Source: Parendozoicomonas callyspongiae
GTDB taxonomy: Bacteria; Pseudomonadota; Gammaproteobacteria; Pseudomonadales; Endozoicomonadaceae
Assembly (NCBI RefSeq): GCF_023502345.1
Contig: NZ_JAMFLX010000018.1
Location: 1 to 64,000 of the forward strand
Length of the DNA: 64,000 nucleotides
Reading direction: 5' to 3'
A program made the translations under genes and the position numbers. A model generated the notes under the pieces. The model searched no databases, was not told the origin of the DNA, and worked only from the letters and a program-made list of their open reading frames with translations. Shown one piece after another: positions 1 through 6,748 of this stretch; position 1 is the stretch's first letter, and each line of letters begins with the position of its first letter.

Positions 1-206
1 AGCAACGAAGCAATGCGGTGGGCAAACGATATTAGAAGCAACAGGTAAAGGCTGCTCATTAAAACATCGTATCCATAAACAAGAAGAAACAGGTCGTTGT
101 TAACCTCAAGAGCCGTTTTTACGGCTGCACCATTAAGAAGAGAGCCTGTAAAAACACCAACAGCCATGCTGGCGATTTCAGGAAGATGAAGAATCAGACT
201 GTTCAT
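1..206 (-). pseudogene. DUF819-like membrane protein fragment, runs off left edge
   Basis: The minus strand is open from an ATG at 206 to the window edge (68 codons). It reads as hydrophobic membrane-protein sequence with a Gly-Ser...Asn...Ala-Val-Lys stretch and a YDVLMSSLYLLLL segment. I associate this pattern with the middle of DUF819 family membrane proteins (YjcL-like). Those normally have about 100 more residues before this point. Here an in-frame TGA lies three codons upstream of the ATG, no ribosome binding site is visible, and the sequence further upstream is AT-rich and non-coding. It is probably a 5'-truncated remnant. The family call is tentative because only this part is in view. 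Confidence 0.3.
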
Positions 207-701
207 TACTTTTCAAAATATCAAGGAAAAGATCTTTAACATAGCTGTGTCATATAATAATTGAATGAATGTTGTTTTATTTTGTGCGGTCAATATAAGA
301 AAATGAAGTTGAAATTATTAATTTCCCTTCTGTGCTTATCGTTTAGGATTAATTCCTCTGGAGGTGATTTTAATCTCTTTGGGTTGAATTCCCCGCTTTC
401 GCGTAAGCGAGAAGGGCTTGTCCCGGGTTTTTTTATTAAGATAATGTTTAGGAGTTGAGGGTGAGTTTGTTTTTTGATTTGAGGGGGAAAATAAAATGCC
501 GAATGACATATGTCATTCGGCTAAGCAGGGATTTACCTGAAAACATCCAAAGATGTTGGAGTGGGAGGCATCTTCAGATAGCCAGATCAGTCTATGTTTT
601 GAACCCTGTTTAATACAGGGCATATCAAAAACAAAACGATGTTCTATTTTGCCTACTTATAATCTAAAGCGTTTAATAATTTTAATTATTAAACACTTGT
701 T
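207..701. other. AT-rich intergenic region with hairpins, no convincing gene
   Basis: This stretch of about 500 bases holds no gene I can support. An open frame at 261-458 has no family resemblance and an unlikely composition. Visible structures are a perfect palindrome at 498-521, a CCCTGT/ACAGGG hairpin at 604-620, and an AT-rich perfect inverted repeat at 671-694 just after the yebG stop codon. Confidence 0.6.
498..521 (-). terminator. 24-bp perfect palindrome, likely terminator for the yebG strand
   Basis: The sequence is GCCGAATGACAT followed by its exact complement. On the minus strand it is followed by a T-rich run (ATTTTATTTT), as in a factor-independent terminator. It lies about 180 bp downstream of yebG, so it would act on that transcript or on read-through from it. 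A protein-binding palindrome is the alternative. Confidence 0.45.
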
Positions 702-971
702 TTAGATGTCTGTTTCGGCTTCTTCATCATTAGACATTAACTCGAATAGCATTTCTGGTTTCCCCTTAAATGCACGTGATAATGCTTCTTTATTACGGGC
801 CATTAATAAACCAATTTCTTCAGCAGCATTATCAGAAATTGTCATTTGGCTTTGAAGGAATGATGTCAGGTTGTCGGCCAGCTCCAGCATACGGTCATGT
901 TCTTCAGCGGCTTTCTTATCTGCAAACATGCTTCCGTCCCGGTCACACTGCCACATGGGTATAACAGCCAT
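702..971 (-). CDS. yebG: YebG-family SOS-induced protein
   Basis: An 89-residue protein that aligns by eye with E. coli YebG over its whole length. It has the MAV start, the Lys-Lys-Ala/Glu-Ala followed by D(R/K)MLE/D-ADNL helix, and an acidic C-terminal tail (DEEAETD). YebG is a small DNA-damage-inducible protein of unknown mechanism under LexA control. The start at 971 is preceded by GAGGAA at good spacing. A strong LexA box lies at 1037-1052, 66-81 bp upstream of the start codon, which supports both the gene call and SOS regulation. The gene is monocistronic, with hairpins downstream. Confidence 0.85.
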   Translation of the reverse strand: MAVIPMWQCDRDGSMFADKKAAEEHDRMLELADNLTSFLQSQMTISDNAAEEIGLLMARNKEALSRAFKGKPEMLFELMSNDEEAETDI

Positions 972-1036
972 TGGCGTTCCTCAGATTATTTGAATGTTGG
1001 TGCAATGAGCTCCATAGGAATATTATTCCATATATG

Positions 1037-1052
1037 CTGTATGAAAATACAG
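1037..1052. promoter_or_regulatory. LexA (SOS) box
   Basis: CTGTATGAAAATACAG is a CTGT-N8-ACAG match to the gammaproteobacterial LexA operator. The flanking bases (TG before, TA after) extend the symmetry toward the 20-bp consensus. It sits between yebG (minus strand) and the divergent gene at 1232, close to the expected yebG promoter. Confidence 0.85.
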
Positions 1053-1231
1053 TATTTCTGTTTCTCTTGTTTTTTGACATAAGTCACGTGTTTATTGTTT
1101 TTTACCAAAAAATGATTTCTGCGTATTGTTACCACTTTCCGGCCTAGACTGGATTTTGTTGATTGGGGACAGTGAATTACCGAAGGGGAATCGTATGATG
1201 GCGCTGTTTTTTGAGGTGGTGTCAGTAAGCG

Positions 1232-1609
1232 ATGTCTGATACGGATGAATCTGCCCAGAAGCAGAGTAAGTTTCCGATAAAACTGGAAGTTGTCCAAAGC
1301 GGTTTGCTCGGGCTTCGCCAGTCTCTGGGTAAAGTTAGGTTACTGCGAGCTCTCGGGTTTAATATCGATTTTTCCAGTTTTAAAGTTCTTGAAACCGGCC
1401 AGCGCCTGCGGTTTATCTTTCATGTTGGAACAAGCAGAATCAAGGAGTTCTGCGGTTATATTGTGTCCCGAAAATCTCGCGGCCATGAGCATGAATACTC
1501 CGTAGCTCTGGAAGTCGATGGTGAGGAGCTGGAAGAGGCGAAAACGCTTGCCGAGGCTGGAATTGAAGAGCAGCAGGAGACAGCTCTTCTTCAGAAAACG
1601 CCTCTTTAG
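1232..1609 (+). CDS. PilZ-like small protein (tentative)
   Basis: A 125-residue soluble protein of unknown function. The central part (about residues 45-95) has the order of a PilZ domain: an NIDFSSF stretch resembling the N-x-S-x-x-G segment, then a GQRLRFIF strand, a GYIVSRKSRG strand, and a YSVALEV strand. The conserved Arg motif at the N-terminus of PilZ domains is not clear and the NxSxxG Gly is missing, so binding of cyclic-di-GMP is doubtful. The last 30 residues are charged. The start codon at 1232 is preceded by a weak GAGGTGG about 12 bases upstream. The next gene, alkB-like, follows on the same strand after 56 bases, so the two may be co-transcribed and share the LexA-box intergenic region. 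Confidence 0.55.
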   Translation: MSDTDESAQKQSKFPIKLEVVQSGLLGLRQSLGKVRLLRALGFNIDFSSFKVLETGQRLRFIFHVGTSRIKEFCGYIVSRKSRGHEHEYSVALEVDGEELEEAKTLAEAGIEEQQETALLQKTPL

Positions 1610-1665
1610 AAGATGGTAGCCGGAACGTATGATAATCCTGAAGAATACTGAGATTCGGGTAAATC

Positions 1666-2271
1666 ATGTCGTTACCGGAAATTATTGAGCTTACGCCGGG
1701 GCAGTTAAGTTATTGGCCTGAGTGGCTGGCGGAACATCAGGCAAACAGGCTTTTTGACCTGTTACTGGATAAGGTCAAATGGCGGCAGGATGTTATAACC
1801 ATCTTTGGCAAAACCCACTCCATTCCCCGCCTGCAGGCCTGGTTTGGTGATCCCGGAACCCAATATCAATACAGTGGTATGGTGCTGGAGCCTTCCCCCT
1901 GGCCTGACATTCTGAAACCTCTACGTGACCGGGTTTCCAGTGAAGCTGGTGAGCCCTTCAACTCTGTTCTGGTAAATCTCTATCGAACCGGCAGCGACAG
2001 CAACGGCTGGCATGCCGACAATGAGCCTGAGCTGGGTAAGTCACCTGTTATCGCTTCTCTGAGTCTTGGAGCTGTGCGTAGGTTTCGTCTGCGCAATATC
2101 AGCGATAAAACACGAACAATGACGTTGGATCTGCCTTCTGGCTCACTCCTGGTTATGGGAAAGGGAGTACAGGAGAATTGGCATCACCAGCTGGCAAAGA
2201 CCAGCAGAGATGTTGGCCCAAGGATTAATCTGACTTTTCGAAGAATTATTAAGCAACCCCCAGGAGCCTGA
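1666..2271 (+). CDS. AlkB-like 2-oxoglutarate/Fe(II) DNA-repair dioxygenase
   Basis: A 201-residue protein with the full set of AlkB-family signatures: iron ligands H116 and D118 in GWHADNE, the third His at about 173, and the 2-oxoglutarate-binding R186-x5-R192 at the end of the fold (GPRINLTFRR). Layout and length fit the ALKBH2/3-like bacterial group, with a nucleotide-recognition lid at about 50-80 (SIPRLQAWF and QYQYSG). The expected activity is oxidative removal of methyl or etheno adducts from DNA or RNA bases. It lies downstream of the PilZ-like gene on the same strand, about 600 bp from the LexA box. SOS control of it is possible but not shown. Confidence 0.88.
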   Translation: MSLPEIIELTPGQLSYWPEWLAEHQANRLFDLLLDKVKWRQDVITIFGKTHSIPRLQAWFGDPGTQYQYSGMVLEPSPWPDILKPLRDRVSSEAGEPFNSVLVNLYRTGSDSNGWHADNEPELGKSPVIASLSLGAVRRFRLRNISDKTRTMTLDLPSGSLLVMGKGVQENWHHQLAKTSRDVGPRINLTFRRIIKQPPGA

Positions 2272-2571
2272 CCGAGAATAGAGACCCTACTGCGAGCACG
2301 CTGAATTTTGCCATTTTGTGTGCTATTTATCGTTAAATAGCACTACTATTCGCCTCAAACAGCCATGAGCGGGAAATGCCCACCCCGAAAAATGAAAATG
2401 CAGTGGGCATTTTCATGGTAAGAAACTGGCAAACTGACCCAAATCAGCGTCCTCTCGCTACGGACGCTATTCTCGATTAGGCTTCTGGAAATCAGGCATC
2501 GTTAATGCGCGGGTATAGTAGATATGCAAGTCAACCAGAATGGCTGTTCGAACTAACCAGGATATGGGGCC
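2272..2571. other. Intergenic region with nested hairpins (possible structured RNA or small mobile element)
   Basis: There is no gene. A 9-bp inverted repeat CGAGAATAG (2273-2281) / CTATTCTCG (2467-2475) encloses three further inverted repeats. The first is GTGCTATTTA/TAAATAGCAC with a 4-nt loop (2320-2343). The second is AAATGCCCAC/GTGGGCATTT (2374-2412), extended by CCATGA/TCATGG. The third is AGCGTCC/GGACGCT (2446-2468). The arrangement suggests a folded RNA or a MITE-like unit. I recognise no known family. Confidence 0.4.
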
Positions 2572-3750
2572 ATGAGAGTCCATCCATCTTGTTTTTTCTA
2601 CCCCTTGTTTTTCCTCAGCATCCTGGCAACGTGGAGCGCGAGGGCTTCAGGATGGAAAGGTGAGCCACAACTAGAGATGACATATGAAGAGCACGAGTTT
2701 CTTGCGGCTTGCCGGGAGGGAAATGTGCCAGCTGTTGAGTACTATCTTGGCCAGGATGGATTTGATCCGAACGCAAACTTTAAAAGTGGTGCGTCAGGAA
2801 ACATGATGTTTGGGCTCTTTCTTGCGGCTGAAAACGGCCACGACAAGGTGGTGCGAATTTTTGCCCAAACCGAAGGTATCGATCTCAACCAAACCAAGGA
2901 TGGCGTAACGCCTCTATTCATGGCCTGCCAGGAAGGCCACGACAAGGTGGTGAAAATTCTTGCTCAAACAGATGGTATACATCTCAACCAAGCCTGGAAT
3001 GGCGTAACGCCTCTATTCATGGCCAGTCAGCAAGGCCATGACAAGGTGGTGAAAATTCTTGCCCAGACCGAAGGTATCGATCTCAACCAAACTTGGAATG
3101 GTGCAACGTCTCTATACCAGGCCAGCAAGAATGGCCACGACAAGGTGGTGAAAATTCTTGCCCAGACCGACGGTATCGATCTTAACCAAACCAAGGACGG
3201 CGCAACACCTCTGTTTATTGCCAGCCAGGAAGGGCACGACAAGGTGGTGCAAATTCTTGCCCAAACCGAAGGTATCGATCTCAACCAAGCCTGGAATGGC
3301 GTAACGCCTCTGTATCGAACCAGCTACGACGGCCACGTCAAGGTGGTCGAGATTCTTGCTCAAACCGCAGGTATCGATCTCAACCAAACCTGTGATGGCG
3401 TAACAGCTCTGTTTATTGCCAGCGAGGAAGGCCATGAACAAGTGGTGAAGATTCTTTTGGAGGCTGGAGCTGACCCTGCTATTGAATGGCGATATAGCTT
3501 CGTCTTTTCAAAGAAGCCACGCACTCAAGCCCGCATTATGCGCCCTCTTTTTAGAAGAATGAACCCCGAAAAATATGATATCCAGACTCGTATAATTAAC
3601 GATTTGAAGACGGCTGAAAATAATTGGGGGAGAAAACATATCTTGCCACTCAACTATCATAACCAGACACATTACGATTCGGTTTCTGAAAGGATTCCAC
3701 TTTTAAACGAGATGCAGAGGCTTTACATTTCGGCTCCTTCCAAATTGTAA
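2572..3750 (+). CDS. Secreted ankyrin-repeat protein
   Basis: A 392-residue protein. The first 25 residues form a signal peptide (Arg then FFYPLFFLSILATWSARA). A degenerate ankyrin-like unit covers about residues 37-88. Six uniform 33-residue units then run from residue 89 to 286, each reading GHDKVV-ILAQT-GI-LNQ---G-TPL----, and a partial seventh unit follows (GHEQVVKILLEAGADP). The C-terminal 85 residues are basic, unlike the repeats, and carry no known motif. Ankyrin arrays bind proteins, and secreted ones in host-associated bacteria are often effectors; that role here is inference. The DNA of the units is almost identical (exact 99-bp period from 2836), which points to recent duplication or gene conversion. 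AGGA lies about 9 bases before the ATG. Confidence 0.8.
   Translation: MRVHPSCFFYPLFFLSILATWSARASGWKGEPQLEMTYEEHEFLAACREGNVPAVEYYLGQDGFDPNANFKSGASGNMMFGLFLAAENGHDKVVRIFAQTEGIDLNQTKDGVTPLFMACQEGHDKVVKILAQTDGIHLNQAWNGVTPLFMASQQGHDKVVKILAQTEGIDLNQTWNGATSLYQASKNGHDKVVKILAQTDGIDLNQTKDGATPLFIASQEGHDKVVQILAQTEGIDLNQAWNGVTPLYRTSYDGHVKVVEILAQTAGIDLNQTCDGVTALFIASEEGHEQVVKILLEAGADPAIEWRYSFVFSKKPRTQARIMRPLFRRMNPEKYDIQTRIINDLKTAENNWGRKHILPLNYHNQTHYDSVSERIPLLNEMQRLYISAPSKL
2836..3429 (+). repeat. Six tandem 99-bp coding repeats (ankyrin units)
   Basis: Six consecutive 99-bp units start at GGC-CA(C/T) and share long identical blocks such as AAGGTGGTG and CTTGCCCA(A/G)AC. The first unit starts at 2836, and the seventh, diverged unit starts at 3430, exactly 594 bp later. 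The high nucleotide identity, beyond amino-acid constraint, suggests unit number can change by recombination. Confidence 0.85.
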
Positions 3751-3989
3751 GTCAGGCGAAACGGTTGCAATACCAATAGCCACTTTAGACAAACGGTCGC
3801 CAGAAGGGGGTGCCAGGGAATAGGGTCTTACGCTGGCAGTTTTTCATCATATGAGTGAAGAACAAGGCAATGAGCTGACTTTCTCTCGACTAACCACGAA
3901 CACATGCCCCATAACAACACAAGGTCTGGCGACGCTGGTTGAGCAATTGGAAAAATCTGTTTACTGGCTGTAAGAACATCCCTACTGCA
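3751..3989. other. Intergenic region, no supported gene
   Basis: A 40-codon open frame on the plus strand (ATG at 3851) has no ribosome binding site and no resemblance that I can name. Nothing else is evident between the ankyrin gene and the convergent adhE. Confidence 0.4.
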
Positions 3990-6596
3990 TTATGTTATTT
4001 CCTTGGTTGGGTCTTCTCCATAATAAGCACGACGAAGAATTTCCTTGATTTCGGTGATCAGCGGATAGCGTGGGTTGGCTGGTGTGCACTGATCATCGAA
4101 AGCCGATGTTGAGAGTTCATCAAGCTTGGCCAGGAAAGGCTCTTCAGGAACACCTGCTTCCTGAATGGAGCCTGGAATACCGATATCTTTTTTCAGTTTC
4201 TCGATAGCCTTGATCAGGTTAACCACCTTCGCTTCATTATCCCTTCCTCCCAGTCCTAGATGGTTGGCAACCTGGGCATAGCGACATTTTGCCACCGGCC
4301 GGTCGTACTGCGGGAAGGCTGTCATCTTGGTAGGTACATCCGTCGCGTTATACCGGATGACATAACTGATCAACAGCGCATTGGCGAGACCGTGGGCGAT
4401 CTTGAACTCACTGCCGATCTTGTGGGCAATGGAGTGGCAGACACCAAGAAAAGCATTGGCAAATGCCATCCCTGCGATAGTGGCAGCGTTGTGCATCTGC
4501 TCGCGAGCTTTGGGATTACTGGCACCTTCATCATAAGCCGGGCGCAGCCATTCGAAGATTATACTGATGGCCTGCAGACAGTGCCCGTCGGTATAGGAGG
4601 TCGCCAGTACTGAGACATACGCCTCAAGGGCATGGGTCAGTGCATCAATGCCACCCCAGGCTGTCAGTGATGCAGGCATATGCAACACCAGGTCAGCATC
4701 AATAATGGCGATATCTGGTGTCAGCTCATAATCAGCAAGCGGATACTTAATGCCGGATTTCTCATCAGTCACCACGGCAAAGGGGGTCACTTCTGAACCG
4801 GTGCCGGAGGTTGTCGGGATGGCGACAAATTTGGCTTTTTCTCCCAGCTTGGGGAAGCGGTAGATACGTTTACGGATATCCATAAATCGCAGAGCCACTT
4901 CTTCGAACTTGGCATCAGGGTGCTCATACATGACCCACATGATTTTGGCCGCATCCATGGGAGAACCGCCACCAAAGGCAACAATGGCATCCGGTTTGAA
5001 CTCATGCATCATTTCTGCGCCTTTGCGAACAATGGCCAGAGTTGGGTCGGCTTCCACTTCCGGAAATACTCTGACTGCCACGCCATGCTGGCGCAGACAT
5101 GATGTTACCTGGCTGGCCATACCGCTGCTGGCAAGGAAGGCATCGGTAATGATGGCTGCCCGTTTACATCCAGACAGGTCTTCAAGGGCAACCGGAAGAC
5201 AGCCTCGATTGAAGTAGATGGACTCCGGCAGTTTATGCCACAGCATGTTTTCTCGTTTCATGGCCACGGTCTTGACATTGATCAGGTGCTTGACGCCGAC
5301 GTTTTCACTGATGGAGTTGCCTCCCCAGGAACCGCAGCCAAGGGTAAGAGAGGGAGCCAGTTTGAAATTATACAGGTCACCAATAGCTCCCTGAGACGCA
5401 GGCATATTGACCAGTATGCGTGCAGTTTTCAGGACTTTGCCATAATCTTCAATACGCTGATGCTGGCTGTCCTGATTGGTATAAAGCACTGATGTATGAC
5501 CGATGCCACCGAGGGCAACAAGCTCTGTTGCAATGGTTACGGCCTTATCAAAGTTTCTGGCTTTGTACAGTGCCAGAGTCGGGGACAGCTTTTCATGGGC
5601 GAAGGGTTCTGCTTCTGAGGTGTCGGAGACCTCGGCAATAAGGATCTTGGTATCGGCAGGAACCTTGACCCCTGCCAGCTCAGCAATTTTAACAGCAGGC
5701 TGGCCAACAATTTCCGGGTTGAGATTGCCATTCTTCAGAAGGATTTGGCCCACTTTCTGGGCATCGGCTTTCTTCATCACCAGGCCACCGTGGCTCAGGA
5801 AACGATCTTTTACCTTCTTGTAGGCGCTATCAACGACGATGACAGACTGTTCTGACGCACAGACAACACCATTATCAAAAGTTTTACTCATTAGGATGGA
5901 GTTGACGGCCTGCTTGATATCGGCAGTTTCATCAATTACCACCGGCGTGTTGCCTGCGCCAACACCAATAGCGGGCTTTCCAGAAGAGTAGGCCGCGCGC
6001 ACCATACCTGGGCCGCCGGTTGCGAGAATTAGGTTGATATCCGGATGCTGCATTAACTGGCTGGACAAATTGACGGAAGGATTTTCAATACAGCCGATTA
6101 TATTCTTCGGGGCCCCTGCGGCAATCGCAGCATCCAGTACAAGCTGTGAGGCAGTAGTCGTGCATTTTTTAGCCCGGGGATGAGGTGAGAATATAATGCC
6201 GTTGCGTGTCTTTAGTGCCAACAGGGCTTTGAATATGGCGGTACTGGTCGGGTTTGTCGTTGGAATAACCCCGGCAATCAATCCTATGGGTTCGGCCACT
6301 TTTATAATGCCAAAAGTGGGGTCTTCCTCAAGAATTCCGCAAGTTCGGTCGTCACGATATTTGTTATAAATATACTCTGAAGAAAAGTGATTCTTGATCA
6401 CTTTATCTTCAATGATACCCATCCCTGTCTCTTCAACAGCTTGCCTGGCAAGGCTGACCCTGGCGTCTGCGGCCGCAAGGGCGGCTTTGCGAAAAATTCT
6501 GTCGACCTGTTCCTGAGTAAAGTGGGCATATTGTCGCTGGGCATCACGGACACGCTCAATCATTAAATCAAGCTGCCGGTTGTCGTCTGGTCTCAT
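3990..6596 (-). CDS. adhE: Bifunctional acetaldehyde-CoA/alcohol dehydrogenase AdhE
   Basis: An 868-residue AdhE (E. coli: 891). The N-terminal half is an acetaldehyde-CoA dehydrogenase with active-site Cys246 in NGVVCASEQ. The C-terminal half is an iron-dependent alcohol dehydrogenase with the NAD-binding AFGGGSPMDAAK loop and the His-rich metal site (GGIDALTHALEA, FLGVCHSIAHKIG, HGLANALL). It reduces acetyl-CoA to ethanol in two steps and regenerates NAD+ during fermentation, usually as helical spirosomes. I chose the start at 6596 (MRPDD), which has AGGGAG 8 bases upstream. The frame stays open 54 codons further, but that stretch has no ribosome site and no AdhE similarity. It is divergently transcribed from the ceramidase gene. 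Confidence 0.95.
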   Translation of the reverse strand: MRPDDNRQLDLMIERVRDAQRQYAHFTQEQVDRIFRKAALAAADARVSLARQAVEETGMGIIEDKVIKNHFSSEYIYNKYRDDRTCGILEEDPTFGIIKVAEPIGLIAGVIPTTNPTSTAIFKALLALKTRNGIIFSPHPRAKKCTTTASQLVLDAAIAAGAPKNIIGCIENPSVNLSSQLMQHPDINLILATGGPGMVRAAYSSGKPAIGVGAGNTPVVIDETADIKQAVNSILMSKTFDNGVVCASEQSVIVVDSAYKKVKDRFLSHGGLVMKKADAQKVGQILLKNGNLNPEIVGQPAVKIAELAGVKVPADTKILIAEVSDTSEAEPFAHEKLSPTLALYKARNFDKAVTIATELVALGGIGHTSVLYTNQDSQHQRIEDYGKVLKTARILVNMPASQGAIGDLYNFKLAPSLTLGCGSWGGNSISENVGVKHLINVKTVAMKRENMLWHKLPESIYFNRGCLPVALEDLSGCKRAAIITDAFLASSGMASQVTSCLRQHGVAVRVFPEVEADPTLAIVRKGAEMMHEFKPDAIVAFGGGSPMDAAKIMWVMYEHPDAKFEEVALRFMDIRKRIYRFPKLGEKAKFVAIPTTSGTGSEVTPFAVVTDEKSGIKYPLADYELTPDIAIIDADLVLHMPASLTAWGGIDALTHALEAYVSVLATSYTDGHCLQAISIIFEWLRPAYDEGASNPKAREQMHNAATIAGMAFANAFLGVCHSIAHKIGSEFKIAHGLANALLISYVIRYNATDVPTKMTAFPQYDRPVAKCRYAQVANHLGLGGRDNEAKVVNLIKAIEKLKKDIGIPGSIQEAGVPEEPFLAKLDELSTSAFDDQCTPANPRYPLITEIKEILRRAYYGEDPTKEIT

Positions 6597-6748
6597 TGTG
6601 TGTTCTCCCTGTGGCAGGCAGAAAAACCGGTAGTAGCGGGAAGAATAGACAGTTCTGGAGTGGAACATGTATATCTGAAGTGAACCGGCAGGTTTTTCAT
6701 TCCCTTCTATACTGAGCAGCTGTCTTGATCTGCCAGGAAGGAATAAAA

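Noticed and set aside
261-458. 65-codon open frame on the plus strand
   Set aside because: No ribosome site, no similarity, composition of AT-rich non-coding DNA.
2273-2475. Integron attC site
   Set aside because: Nested palindromes are present, but I see no GTTRRRY / RYYYAAC core pair, and there is no integrase or cassette array.
2836-3429. Regular 99-bp spacing as a possible CRISPR array
   Set aside because: The whole unit is repeated with no variable spacers, and it is in frame as ankyrin repeats.
2742-3441. Long open frames on the minus strand across the ankyrin repeats
   Set aside because: They repeat with the same 99-bp period and arise because every unit is open in the same antisense frames. 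There is no ribosome site or family match.
4260-5823. Several open frames on the plus strand opposite adhE
   Set aside because: They lie inside a well-supported adhE and are antisense by-products of its codon bias.
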